From Omphiscola glabra (Eukaryota; Mollusca; Gastropoda; Lymnaeidae), in the NCBI GenBank assembly GCA_964017045.1, contig OZ024798.1:9693793-9757792 (forward strand): a DNA stretch of 64,000 nt. The letters run 5' to 3'. The position numbers and the translations under genes were made by a program. Under the pieces are notes generated by a model. It had not been told where the DNA came from. It did no database searches and worked only from the letters and a program-made list of their open reading frames with translations. How positions within the stretch are numbered: position 1 is the stretch's first letter; each line of letters opens with the position of its first letter. Of this stretch, positions 11,120 to 22,037 are shown one piece after another.

Positions 11120-12072
11120 ATATGCAGTGTACATCGTTTGGGTCATTACAATATTACTAAAATTCAGGGGCGTGCTGTTTCCAAATTTCAGCCCCACCCC
11201 TCTTTACTTTTTATGATATTTTGTAAATGTTTTATACGAAAAACTTTTTTAGGATTTGTTTAATGTTGGTTCATTTTGACTACATGATAAGAAAGACAAA
11301 AACTGGCCATAGCCTAGAATTGTATAAATATTACATTGATGGCGCCATTGGTATGACTTCCACGGCAACAAGTAACTCCAACAATTTATTCATTTTATAA
11401 ACACATTACACTTATTGATTAAATGTACTTCACTAATTTGTTTGTACATATATCATAGTTAAGTGTATTTATCTTACCACTCCAGATCACGGACAGATTC
11501 CATTACATTTTCCAAGCTTTATAATACAACTCACGTCTGACAGTGAGTTAAAGATTTTATAGATATGACTAACGACATGATGGACTTCTTTCGTCCTGTG
11601 TCTTGTCTCCAGAGTGCCATTATGTCAGCACTCAATTGTATCAACACAATCAAACATAATGCAGCTTTTAAAGTTCGTTTAAACAAAAATGATGGTTTAT
11701 AAAATAGTATCCCCAACACACACAATGAGACTGTCATTAAATATAATTGTCCTATACTCTTTGCTGACACTGACATAAACCTACAACCTACACAATGAGA
11801 TTGTCATTAAATATAATTGTCATATACTCTTTGCTGACCCTGACATTAACATGGTGTACTTTTGTACTTATCTTGTACTAGTTGAAATGTGAATTTTATG
11901 GATGTTTGCCAAAGATGTTGATTCTGTTACATAAGTGAGGCGAGAATAAGACCATCTGATAGGTTCAGGGAACATCTTTGAGATATAAGAAAAAGGGACA
12001 TAACCAGTGTGATCACATTTCAAACATATATATAATTGAGGTAGTAATATATAAGTAGTCTAGGCTGCCCAT
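11113..12072. other. Non-coding spacer with a 70-bp direct duplication
   Basis: AT-rich and without a convincing gene. Two copies of a 70-bp segment start with 'CACAATGAGA' at 11721 and 11791 and share 'TGTCATTAAATATAATTGTC' and 'TATACTCTTTGCTGAC'. An 81-codon minus frame at 11531-11776 overlaps this duplication and resembles nothing I know. Confidence 0.5.
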
Positions 12073-12675
12073 TATTACGTACCGTTATCCGTATTGAGAA
12101 ATAAATCTCTTATTTAAGTGCATGGCTCGTTCTAAAACAGTACATAACAAAAGACGATACCAAATGATAAATACAATAACACAGAATACGATACCCAAAC
12201 CAGCGATACTTACAATTAATACCTTTTAAATGAATTACAAAATGAAAAGAAATATAATTAAACCGTATGACTTACAGTATATTATTTGGCTAGCAGTACG
12301 TTGTTAATAAGAATGCAATATGCAAAAGTGGTACAATGATAAACTAAAATCTAGACACACAAAGCGTGTCTAGTAGCAGAAATAACGCACTACAAGAATC
12401 TCGTGATAAATGATATCTCTCCCTCTATCTATCGGCCCTTTATTTATAGTCGGTTTATGTTTGATTAGTCCAGACACATAGTAAGCATTGTAACTGTTTC
12501 CAGTATAATCCAGACTATTCGATAGTATTCGGCAGGAACAGACTATTAGTTTTAATTAGTTATAACAAAGTCAAAAAAGACTATATTTAGTAAGCATCAC
12601 CTAATAATAGCGCAGTGTGGTTTCAAAAGGGTTTTGCAGGAGGACAGCGTGAGGTAATCACGTCTTCTAAATAAA
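12073..12675 (-). mobile_element. LTR-like element, second diverged copy
   Basis: Collinear over ~600 bp with the LTR-like unit at 5582-6182. Shared: 'TATTACG' start, 'GGCTCGTTCTAAAA', 'GACGATACCAAA', 'TTACAATTAATA', 'CTCTCCCTCTATC' and a TATA-like 'CTATAAATAAAGGGCC' on the minus strand (12437-12452). The right boundary is eroded and no target duplication can be recognised. Non-coding. Confidence 0.5.
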
Positions 12676-13309
12676 CTCAGTGAATCATTAATGTTAAGGT
12701 CTTATCATTAACTGAAATAGCGTGGGATTCCCAATAGTTTATCCTAAATTTCCTTTTTCTACCCCTTGAAAAACAGTTAAGGGGCTGAAAATTTTAAAAA
12801 TAATGTGTCGTCATTGGCAACAAGACTATGTGCGAATTTACAGCTTAATATGTTGAAGGAAAGTTGGACAATTAAACTAACAAACATTGTGTAACGCTAT
12901 CAGCCAGAGGGAAGCACATAAATAAATTCGAACTTAACATGGGGGATTTGGGGAAGCGATGGTGTATCCCTAAATGTGGGGATCGAATTCGGGTGGATTA
13001 TTGCTCGTACAATCACGAACGATGAAAACGTACACATGGTTAAGCATATTTAAGCCTGTTATACTTAAATTAAAAAAGTAATTTAGAGTTTTCATTTTAA
13101 CTGCATAATATTAAAAATAAACACAAGTAAAGAATTTTTTAAGTTATAGTAAATAACATGTCGGCTTAAAGTCTTACTAAATTGTATTTCAATTATAAAA
13201 AAATAAAATTAATATGACTCAGAATTGTCTGAGTTATATCCACATTACCTTATTTAGTTATTTCCCTTGAATAAAAACATAATATAATTATTAAATATAC
13301 AATCCTGGA
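12676..13309. repeat. Dispersed block B, copy 1
   Basis: Non-coding block that precedes block A, also at 32362, 45200 and 59216. Landmarks: 'AGGTCTTATCATTAA', 'AATAATGTGTCGTCATTGG', 'TATGTGCGAATTTACAGCTT', 'ATGTTGAAGGAAAGT', 'CATTGTGTAAC', 'AAGCACATAAATAAAT' and 'GGATCGAATTC'. The first landmark is the single-copy counterpart of the 23-bp array at 31.2-32.4 kb. Confidence 0.7.
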
Positions 13310-14351
13310 AAAACTAATGTTTTGGAGTTAGCGTGTGGATCTGCAAATGTGACAGAATGTGTTGTTATCGGCATTTAGTCTATGTGCCAGGTTTCAGCTC
13401 GATCGGTTGATTGGAAGTGGGTGAATTAACGGTCAGAATATTTTACACCACACACAGCCTGCAACCCATAATAAAACGTGAATTTAATATATAGAATTTT
13501 ATAAAACTGCATTGTTCTTAATTATACGTATAATCTAGGAATGTGTAAACCTGGGTAAATTACCCCAAATCAGATGAAAACGAAAATAATTGGGTTAATG
13601 AGTGTTTAACAGGCAGACATAAAATCATATAAGAAAGCACGCTTCATTTTAAGAAACACGTTTTTGCTATTTTAAAACTATTTATCAACTCCATATAAAT
13701 ATGTTAAATTATGTGTCTTTCCATATGAATATGTTAGATTATGTGTTTTTCCATATGAATATGTTAGATTATGTGTCTTTAAAAAGATGTTGGAAATAAA
13801 ATTATGTAAAACAAACAAAAAAATTAAAAAAGCAAATGCTATCGTTTTTTTTTCATTCAAATACATGTGACATAAATGGTCGAGGAAGGAAAAACAACAG
13901 TATTTAAAATAAACGTTTAATATAATATTTACATATTTGATTATTTTTATATTTTAAAAAAAATGTGCCTAAATGTATAACAGATTTTGTTCTTGATTAA
14001 GGGACCTATTATACACTATTCAGTAATTTTTTGTATGTGGATATAACTTAAGATTTTATTGCTATATTAATTTAATTGTTTGTTTTCTTCAAAATATTAT
14101 TTTATTTAAATTTTTGAAAACATTTTGCTCAATTACATTATGTATATGAAATGTATTTTTACTTTACATCTTATCTAGTGTCAAGAAAACGAATTGTTTA
14201 ACATAAATGTATATATAGTTAAATATGTATAAATGATGTAGTGTCAGATGTAAATTACTTTTAAGGTTAATTAATCTTTTAAAAGGATTGTCCATTTGTA
14301 ATCGACCCTTATCTGTAAGGCTGTATTGTAAATGAAAAGCTTGTTCTAATA
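13310..14351. repeat. Dispersed block A, copy 2
   Basis: Carries the A landmarks in order ('GCGTGTGGATCTG', 'GTGACAGAATGTGTTG', 'CAGCTCGATCGGTTGATTGG', 'GTAAACCTGGGTAAAT'). At 13691-13780 a 30-bp segment, single in the other copies, is present three times in tandem (starts 'CCATAT' at 13691, 13721 and 13751). Confidence 0.75.
13691..13780. repeat. 30-bp triplication inside block A
   Basis: Three perfectly phased 30-bp copies beginning CCATATAAAT/CCATATGAAT and containing ATGTTA.ATTATGTGT. The corresponding segment is single at about 755-785, 33885-33910 and 41735-41765. Confidence 0.92.
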
Positions 14352-14519
14352 CAGGGTTACCAAACTACGGCCCGCAAGACCAAGTTATCACGCCCACCTA
14401 CGGTACTTTAACCTGCTTGCAAGTATTGACAGAATGATTATCCGGCCCGCGCTCGTTAGATTTTCCGTTGTCCGGCCAGTATATCGGGCCCGCCTTGAAA
14501 AAAAGTTTGGTGACTGCTG
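14352..14519. mobile_element. hAT-type MITE
   Basis: A 168-bp GC-rich insert with terminal inverted repeats: it starts CAGGGTTACCAAACT and ends AGTTTGGTGACTGCTG. It is flanked by imperfect 8-bp duplications TTCTAATA (left) and TTGTAATT (right), 6 of 8 matching. The internal 'CGGCCCGC' and 'GGGCCCGCC' are typical of hAT MITEs. Non-autonomous, no coding. It lies at the A/C block junction, the same site used by the SPIN-like MITE at 42394. Confidence 0.8.
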
Positions 14520-15382
14520 TTGTAATTTATCCCATATTCACAAATTATCATAGTCATTTCGTTTGTTATGAAATCTTGTATTCAACTTTCTCATTTCTAA
14601 ATGAGCTGAGACTTTTAACCACTAACCCAAGATGACTATAAAATTATTTCTAGGTCACCAGCGACTCTCGCTACAACGTAACCTACTTCTATCGTGCATT
14701 TTAATTTTGACCTATTGGCTGATTACCAATCTCGATTTCATTTGCACACTAGAACATATCCGCCGAAAATGATAACTTTCATAATTTGTTGGTCACCAAT
14801 GGTCTGCCCTAACCAAGAGTTGTGACAAAGTTGGATACATTTCCTAATGTCTAACTGGCTGAATTTTGTTTTATATCACATAACAATTTAAGAGGAATCA
14901 TGATCTAAAGTTCACCAGCGAATCCCACTTACCAAATGGCGCCCATGAATGACAAAGAGATCAATATTTCAACAGTATTATTTTTTTTGTGTAGTAGAAT
15001 CTTATACCACAATTTAACCCACCTCATGAGTCCCAATAAAGCTGAAAGCTAATACACTTACGCAGATCCTATAAAAAGAAAGCAGACACGCATTACATGA
15101 TCAGTAGGTAAATAATAATTGACTTATTCTTGAGAGACCTATATCATACATCGTAATTTGGACCAATTCTCCGTTGTCCAATCGAGTTTAAATCTTTACA
15201 CTTTACCATAAAAAAAACAACTATATATAATTCATAATCAGAAGGTCACCAGTGACCTCTGTTTGCAATTTAGAGACCTTTATCTTGAAACTTAATTGTG
15301 ACAAATTTCCTATTGCCTAAATGAACTGAATTTTTGTTACATTTACCAATATCCTGTGACATTGAACCCATTCAAATCTGTA
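14520..15382. repeat. Dispersed block C, copy 2
   Basis: Landmarks: 'CCCATATTCAC', 'TTGTTATGAAATCTTG', 'AAATGAGCTGAGACTTTTA', 'GGTCACCAATGGTCTGCCCTAACC', split as 'GGTCACCAATGGTC' and 'TGCCCTAACC', then 'CCTAATGTCTAA' and 'TGGCGCCCATGAATGACAA'. All occur in the same order at 35.7-36.1 kb and in part at 42.6 kb. The segment 'CTCATTTCTAAATGAGCTGA' is the single-copy equivalent of the 37-bp array at 35 kb. Confidence 0.7.
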
Positions 15383-15710
15383 GGTCACATGTGGACATTT
15401 ACCCTTATACGATGACAATAAACCCTTCAATCATTAGTTAGCATGTGGACATTTACCCTTATACAATGACAATAAACATTTCAATCATTAGTTAGCATGT
15501 GGACATTTACCCTTATACAATGACAATAAACCTTTCAATCATTAGGTAGCATGTGAACATTTACCCTTATACAATGACAATAAACCTTTCAATCATTAGT
15601 TAGCATGTGGACATTTACCCTTATACAATGACAATAAACCTTTCAATCATTAGGTAGCATGTGAACATTTACCCTTATACAATGACAATAAAACCATTCA
15701 AATCAGTAGG
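15383..15710. repeat. 54-bp tandem array (~6 copies)
   Basis: Unit of 54 bp containing 'GTTAGCATGTGGACATTTAC' and 'CCTTATACAATGACAATAAA'. It has arisen within block C: the end of the last unit reads back into 'AATCAGTAGGTCACC', the block's own sequence. Confidence 0.92.
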
Positions 15711-16066
15711 TCACCTACTGACTCCATTTACCCTTTAGTGGCGTCTATATTGTATCACACTTTTGTCGCGTTTTTTGTCATGATTCAAATAAAAAATATA
15801 GGACATGCGTATTAGAAAATTTGGTAGTGCAAGAAAATATCCATGTGTCATAAATGTAATTTTAGATTTGAAAGACTTTACCAGTTGCACATTTAGTGTC
15901 TCCAAATGCAACACGTTCAAGACAATGTAAGAGAAAATAACAAAACTTAAATATGTACATTTTGTTTTCCAAATTTACCGATACAAATCCAAAGACTGTA
16001 AAAATAATTTAAAAATTTTGTAACACTTTTAAAAATAAATAAATAAGGATCGTTTTCAGAGGATTA
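15711..16066. other. Non-coding spacer
   Basis: AT-rich. A 61-codon minus frame here has no recognisable features. No terminal repeats seen. Confidence 0.35.
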
Positions 16067-16436
16067 GTTGGTACAATGTACTGTTAAATTACTCAGAGCA
16101 ACCAAAAGTTGGTACAATGTACTGCTGAATTACTCAGAGCAACAAAAAGTTGGTACAATGTACTGCTGAATTACTCAGAGCAACAAAAAGTTGGTACAAT
16201 GTACTGTTGAATTACTCAGAGCAACCAAAAGTTGGTACAATGTACTGCTGAATTACTCAGAGCAACAAAAAGTTGGTACAATGTACTGTTGAATTACTCA
16301 GAGCAACCAAAAGTTGGTACAATGTACTGTTGAATTACTCAGAGCAACCAAAAGTTGGTACAATGTACTGTTGAATTACTCAGAGCAACCAAAAGTTGGT
16401 ACAATGTACTGTTGAATTACTTAAAGCATCCAAGAA
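16067..16436. repeat. 41-bp tandem array (9 copies)
   Basis: Unit of 41 bp starting 'GTTGGTACAATGTACTG' and containing 'AATTACTCAGAGCAAC'. Copies are nearly identical; two variants (TGCTGAATT and TGTTGAATT, linked to ACAAAAA and ACCAAAA) intermix, which suggests unequal exchange. No single-copy seed seen in the window. Confidence 0.93.
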
Positions 16437-16821
16437 TGTTGTACTTCATTTTTTTTTTTTATTCTTGAAAGGTTAGTCCAGCTGTCCTCCAGCCCTACCG
16501 TCAAAGATGCATTGCAAATGCCGTCCTTCCAATTGATATCACATTCGCCATTTATGCCAGGCCCCGCATATTATGAACCACGGCATCCAACCTGATAATC
16601 AGTAAAATAACCGAGACCATGATCCCTTACGCACCCCAGATGAGAATAAATCACCTTGAGATATGTAGGTCAGCAGAGACTCCCACTAAACCTTGACTGA
16701 CCCCTATCGTGCATCCTAATATTGACACACTTGCAAATGTCCAATGTAGATCACGTTTTCCACACTTGCCCATCCCCGAAGAAAATAAAAACATTTCATA
16801 ATCATAAGTGGTGACCAATAT
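16437..16821. repeat. Block C fragment
   Basis: The part from about 16620 shares 'TGACCCCTATCGTGCAT', 'CCAATGTAGATCACGTTTTC' and 'CACACTTGCCCAT' with block C at 1560-1640 and 35860-35900. The left part is non-coding and unassigned. Confidence 0.5.
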
Positions 16822-17075
16822 CAGGGCTGAATTCAGACTTGCTGAGGCCCTAAGCTATACAGAGTCCAGAGGCCCTAAGCTATACAGAGTACAGAGGCCC
16901 TAAGCTATACAGAGTCCAGAGGCCCTAAGCTATACAGAGTCCAGAGGCCCTAAGCTATACAGAGTCCAGAGGCCCTAAGCTATACAGAGTCCAGAGGCCC
17001 TAAGCTATACAGAGTCCAGAGGCCCTAAGATATACAGAGTCCAGAAGTCCTAAGCTATACAGAGTCCAGAGGCCC
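16822..17075. repeat. 25-bp tandem array grown from a transposon terminus (~9 copies)
   Basis: Starts with CAGGGCTGAATTCAGACTTG, which reads like the outer end of a DNA transposon, and then GAGGCCCTAAGCTATACAGA plus GTCCA repeats nine times with a 25-bp period from 16844. Only the last copies carry substitutions. The opposite transposon end is not found. Confidence 0.85.
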
Positions 17076-17124
17076 CTTACCGTTGGAAATTACGATAGGT
17101 TGTCAAAGAAAATTGTAAAATCTC

Positions 17125-17217
17125 TAGCTGGCAGATTGTGAGGCCCTAAGATGTAGCTGGCAGATTGTCAGGCCCTAAGATGTAGCTTTCAGATTGTGAG
17201 GCTCTAAGAGGTAGCTT
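17125..17217. repeat. 29-bp tandem array (3 copies)
   Basis: Copies start with TAGCTGGCAG at 17125 and 17154 and TAGCTTTCAG at 17183. Each contains AGGC.CTAAGA, so it shares its core with the 25-bp array just to the left. Confidence 0.85.
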
Positions 17218-17960
17218 CTTTAGCGTATACGTTAATCCAGCATTGACGAAAATAAAGGTTTCTAAAGCGCTGTCATTTCGTGGAACATGTTATTGAAAAA
17301 GCAATTTTAAAATCAGACAGTATGTAAATTCATTAGAGAGACAATTCATGTTTAAGAGTAGAAGAGTAAGGAGATGCTGGAGTTTACTGATCGCTTTCAA
17401 TCTGAACACAAGATCAGATCATCAGCGATCAAGGAGGGAGCAGATATGTTTTGGGTTTTTCAACCAGAGAGTCTAGTATCAGCAATTGAAGAAGTGTTAT
17501 TGGTGTATGTTCCAAAATGGAACTCTTTCTAAGATAACTTACCAGAAGATGAACTTTTGAAAGAAATACAAAAGCATTGAAGACACCTAAAGGCAGCTGA
17601 TATTGAATTTTATAAGTCATTGACTGGTCAGTATTTTATTTTTTGAAATTATAGCTGAATGGGACTGCCTAAGATCCCTTCCAAAACTATCTCTAAATAT
17701 TTGATTTTTTCTTGCATGGCTTCATGTTAGCTTTTTAAGACTATGCTTTATCAAGAACTATTAACGATCACCAATGGAACAGTCCCCGCTTTCTGATCTG
17801 ACTCTACTATCAATTGAAAGGGATACGGCGGGGGATATTGATTTTTATCACGTGATTGACAAGTTTGCAACTTTGAAGACCAGGAAGGGAAAAATTTAAA
17901 TTAATTAAATTTAATGTAAAGTTAATTATAAATAAAATTGAATCTTATTTGAAAACGCCT
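17218..17960. other. Non-coding spacer
   Basis: No gene or terminal repeat recognised. A 63-codon minus frame at 17429-17620 has no known motif. Confidence 0.35.
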
Positions 17961-18260
17961 GATTAAACCACTGTTGATTAAATTACCAGACAACGTTGGA
18001 GTTCTGACATGATTAAACCACTGTTGATTAAATTGCCAGACAACCTTGCAGTTCTGACATGATTAAATCACTGTTGATTTAATTGCCAGACAACCTTGCA
18101 GTTCTGACATGATTAAATCAATGTTGATTTAATTGCCAGACAACCTTGCAGTTCTGACATGATTAAATCACTGTTGATTAAATTGCCAGACAACCTTGCA
18201 GTTCTGACATGATTAAACAAGTGTTGATTAAATTGTCAGACAACCTTGCAGTTCTGACAT
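17961..18260. repeat. 50-bp tandem array (6 copies)
   Basis: Exactly six 50-bp units, from GATTAAACCACTGTTGATTA to CAACCTTGCAGTTCTGACAT. The first unit is most diverged (ACAACGTTGGAG). No seed found elsewhere. Confidence 0.95.
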
Positions 18261-19167
18261 AAAGTAAATGTGACCTTTACGTACTTGAAAACATGTATCT
18301 ACATGTATCACTCACTGCTTACTCTATAAACTAGCAGAATTTCAATGTTGAAATATCATTTATTTATTGACAAATTACACAATATAAAATATTAGATGAA
18401 TATTATTGATGAATATTAGTTGATAGCAACTGAGTCTTATTACATTCCATTCATTTAGCACAATACATTTGATTAGACCTTCAAAATACCATCTTAAAAA
18501 TTACACTCTGTCTGTCCTTCCATGTCGGCCTTGTCTCTCTTCCGATCTATCCGTACGTACCATTAATCACACAATTCTTAATTTACATCAAATATCGTTA
18601 CGTTACACGCCACACTCTAATCAAAAAATTTTTTGAGGGGAGCGAGTAAATAATATTGATAATTTCTAATTCAAGCGAAATAACTAAATTATTTTTTATG
18701 GATATAGTTCAGAATTTTCAGAGTCACATTATTTAAAATTGTTGTGATGAAAAGTATAGCATAGTAACTTTTTTAGCAAAAATGTTCTAATCTATCTGTA
18801 ATCATTTCCAGTTTTTTTTAGCTTTAATGTTATACTTTTCAAACAAAAACTATAATTTATTGTTCTTAACCTAAATATATATTTTGTTAAATATGCTTAA
18901 CCAACGTTGTTCATTGATGGAGTTGGTGACTCTTTTAAAGAGATCGTCCCCATTGAATTCGATCCTTAAAGGATAAAACCTAAGTTCGTCTTCGTTGTTG
19001 TGCTTCCTACTGACTGAGTGGACGGCCAGTAGATATAATTTCCTTCAACATATCCTGTTGCAAAGCTTCAAGGTTAAGAAAAAGGAAATATGAGGGTGCC
19101 ACACGCTTCTTTAGTTTGTGAGATTAGTGCAACAATTATGATAAACTGAGTCGTTTAGTTAGTAATA
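18261..19167. repeat. Diverged A/B-like block remnant
   Basis: Contains 'AAATATGCTTAACCAACG', also at the right end of block A at 42260-42280, and 'GAATTCGATCCTTAAAGGAT', the recurrent GATCGAATTC landmark in reverse orientation. A 10-bp 'CTAAGTTCGT' at 18980 recurs at 19763. Otherwise non-coding. Confidence 0.4.
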
Positions 19168-19729
19168 AGTGTAAGCGGCAGCGTCCCCGAGGAGACTTGG
19201 GGGCGTCCACATAAGGTCTGCCCCTCCGTGGCGTGGCGGACTAGTAGGTGACTTGTTCACCCGAAGCCAAAAACCCCGGCCAAAACGCATGACTCCCAAC
19301 GCAACAGTAGTAGCGTCTAACATGCTTACTAGTTGCCGGTGATGAATATGAGGCCTGGGTGGCGGCCAAAACCCATGCCGATGATTTTAGCTACATGGCC
19401 GTAACAAAGCCGCTCCTAGGCAACCGTTTCGTCCAGCCACTACTCGTCCTTGGGCGTTGCATGGTGGTAACGCAACACTTACCCTCCGAAGTGGAAGCAA
19501 AGCCGTCCTGACCCACGGAGAGTGGAATGCCGACACTTTAAACGCAGCGTCAACGGTCGACCGGGCTCCCCCTAGGCATGGGGGGAGTTCCCGGCGTACT
19601 TCCGCACGGGCTGGCGTCGGGGAAACCCTCAGTGCGCTGGCTTGTGTTGGGGGGGGGGGGCGCCGGGGAGGGAGCATTAAGAGCTCGCGCTCGACGGCCC
19701 ACCGACGCCATCTCCAATGCGACATTTTC
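19168..19729. mobile_element. GC-rich retroposon-like insert with 11-bp flanking repeat
   Basis: A 562-bp island of GC-rich, CpG-bearing sequence in an AT-rich setting. It is flanked by perfect direct repeats AGTTAGTAATA at 19157-19167 and 19730-19740, as expected of target-primed retroposition. It carries 'GGCCTGGGTGGCGGCCAAAA' and a G-run at 19650-19660. Three overlapping frames of 62-112 codons exist on both strands but have no recognisable domain. It may be the 5' region of a LINE or an unknown retroposon; no A-rich tail is visible. Confidence 0.6.
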
Positions 19730-19740
19730 AGTTAGTAATA

Positions 19741-20271
19741 TAAATGTAACATATATGACACACTAAGTTCGTGGACGGCCCACTCTATTTATCATCTGAG
19801 TGTACCAACTCTGACTATATTTATATTATGTAATTCTAATCTATTTTAATTAAAATATAAAACGCAATCACTATAAATTCAAAGGGTTCCTTGATCTAAA
19901 AATAGAATGACATTGTTATTCAGGTCACACAGAATTTTGTAACCACGAGGCAGAACAAAATTATATGATTAAAAAAATGAGCCAGTCTTTTACTTATATA
20001 GCTGTATTTGTCGTTCATATGATAATATACGTATATTTACTTACATATCTGTATTTGTCGGTTTTATTGTAATATATTTATATTTACTTACATGTCTGTT
20101 TTGTCGTTTGTATGATAATATACTTATATCTACTTACATCCTTCTATAATGATATGCACCAAATTAATTATGTATTCCAATATGGCATTAATCCTGGTTA
20201 TGAAATGATTACGTTCAGTGGTATGAAATACCTTTTAGTATAAATAAGATGTCGGACACTCAAATTATAAC
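19741..20271. other. Spacer with a 47-bp tandem triplet
   Basis: Contains three ~47-bp imperfect copies (19991-20139) starting TACTTATATA or TACTTACAT and including CTGTATTTGTCG. The remainder is unassigned AT-rich sequence. Confidence 0.6.
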
Positions 20272-20490
20272 GCGGATCAGAAGCTAGAGATAGAGTGAGA
20301 TTGGGCCGCATAAGTTAGAGATAGAGTTAGACTGTGACGCAGAAGTTAGAGATAGAGTTAGACTGTGACGCAAAAGCTAGAGATAGAGTGAGATTTGGCT
20401 GCAGAAGTTAGAGATAGAGTTAGACTGTTACGCAGAAGTTAGAGATAGAGTTAGACTGTGACGCAGAAGTTAGAGATAGAGTTATTCTAT
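20272..20490. repeat. 31-bp tandem array (7 copies)
   Basis: Unit AGAAGTTAGAGATAGAGTTA followed by GACTGTGACGC, period 31. Variants TTGGGCCGC and TTTGGCTGC occur in copies 1 and 4. Confidence 0.92.
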
Positions 20491-20978
20491 GATATCCAAT
20501 GGTATGAAAAACAACGTTCATATAATTTAAGTTTAGGTTCTATTTTACTATGTATATTGGCTACCCGTAATGCCATACGTTCATCATAATAGTCGCTTTG
20601 TTCTGTATTATAATTGTATGCGATCAGAGCGTTCAGATTTAACCTTTCAATCTATCTTGTTCTGATGATCTGGATAGATCTCTATACAGATCAATCAGTA
20701 GTGAGATCATTTAAATGTGAAGTTGGATTTTCCATTCATTTCCTTTGTGGCATTTCAGGGCTATCACGGAAGTGGACGAAACAGTAAACGTTATAATGAG
20801 ATCCCTTCAGTGTGTCAGTGGGTTCTTCGATCCCTTCCTTCCTGGCTTCTAAGGGCTTAACTAAATGGGATGTTAAAGCAGTACGTAATAGAGAGCACCT
20901 TAATGTTGAATTGGATTATCCAATCTCTTACTTCGTGTCTTCAAAGAAGTGGATGCAACAGCCACAGCAGTACAGAGT
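20491..20978. other. Non-coding spacer
   Basis: Nothing recognised; slightly richer in GC towards the right. An 85-codon plus frame at 20812-21069 runs into tandem repeats and has no motif. Confidence 0.35.
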
Positions 20979-21415
20979 GGAATATCTCCTCCCTTGTACG
21001 TGGTGGAATAGCTCTTCCCTTGCACGTGGTGGAATAGTTCTTTCCTTGTGCATTGTGATGTTTGTGTAGACTCCCCAGCGATGTGTCTGTCGTGATGTGT
21101 GTGTAGACTCCCCAGCGATGTGTCTGTCGTGGGTTGAGAGCCCTATCAGCAAGAGGATCCTCTCGTTGCAAGCTATGCCTTGGTTTTTCGGGGTGTGTAC
21201 TGGGCGGGATTCCTGGAATCCCTCCTCAGGGAACTGATCTTCAATCCAGCAGCTGAGGTGCGGTGATTGACCTGTAGCAATACAGCGATCTAGCAACTAG
21301 GCTGTATGTTAATGATGATACAAGCAGTACAGCGATCTAGTAAACAGGCTGTATGTGAATGATGATACAAGCAGTACAGCGATCTAGTAAACAGGCTCTA
21401 TGTGAAAGATGATGA
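20979..21415. repeat. Cluster of three short tandem repeats (26, 37 and 47 bp)
   Basis: 20979-21045: three ~26-bp copies of TGGAATA.CTC.TCCCTTG. 21066-21135: two 37-bp copies of GTAGACTCCCCAGCGATGTG. 21281-21415: three 47-bp copies beginning TACAGCGATCTAG and containing GATGATACAAGCAG. Overlapping frames of 76-122 codons on the minus strand are explained by these repeats. Confidence 0.85.
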
Positions 21416-21762
21416 AAGAAAAAAAGGGAGCAACTTTTCTAATATTCATGAGCTAACAGAACACTTTCCAATGACAACAATATCAGATTGGAGCATTGAA
21501 GGCGATAGAAGCTTCACAAAGTTAATATACATTGTGGAAAGTCTTATTTGTCTTCACCATAGTCGGTGCAAGCTTGTATGGCTAGCATTCGCGTATAACA
21601 AAGGATGCTTTTCAAACATAATTAAACAATGAATTATAAATATAATGAAATGATTTAATATGCTATATCCAAACAACTGTAATAGATAACAACTATCCAG
21701 TGACATCATCACCATCGTTAAGATGGGATCAAGTTTAGGACAGTAAATCTCGAAATGGTCAA
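21416..21762. other. Non-coding spacer
   Basis: A 76-codon plus frame (21402-21632) shows no motif. Otherwise nothing recognised. Confidence 0.35.
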
Positions 21763-21901
21763 CGTGTGTCCCAGTTTGGAAGCGTGTGTCCCAATTTGGA
21801 GGCGTGTGTGCCAGTTTGGAAGCGTGTGTCTCAGTTTAGAGGCATGTGTCCCAGTTTAGAGGCGTGTGTCCCAGTTTAGAGGCGTGTCCCAGTTTGGAGG
21901 C
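21763..21901. repeat. 20-bp tandem array (7 copies)
   Basis: Unit CGTGTGTCCCAGTTTGGAGG with point variants; the last copy is shortened by 2 bp. Confidence 0.92.
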
Positions 21902-22037
21902 GAGAGTCGAACATTGAGAAAATATAAAAAAAAAAAATTAAATGAACCAAATTCATTCTAATCGGAATAATAGAACATTAATGTTTTAACAAACTATATA
22001 CATGGTAATACAATGCATTCAAATAAAATAAATGGAA

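Noticed and set aside
11160..11215. Transposon terminus at 'CAGGGGCGTGCTG'
   Set aside because: Only a short resemblance, with no partner end or target duplication.
11531..11776. 81-aa hydrophobic minus-strand frame as a small membrane protein
   Set aside because: It overlaps a 70-bp direct duplication, has no context and matches no family I know.
19387..19766. GC-rich protein genes (62-112 aa) on both strands
   Set aside because: Overlapping open frames on both strands are expected in GC-rich DNA with few stops. There is no domain, and a retroposon-like direct repeat flanks the block.
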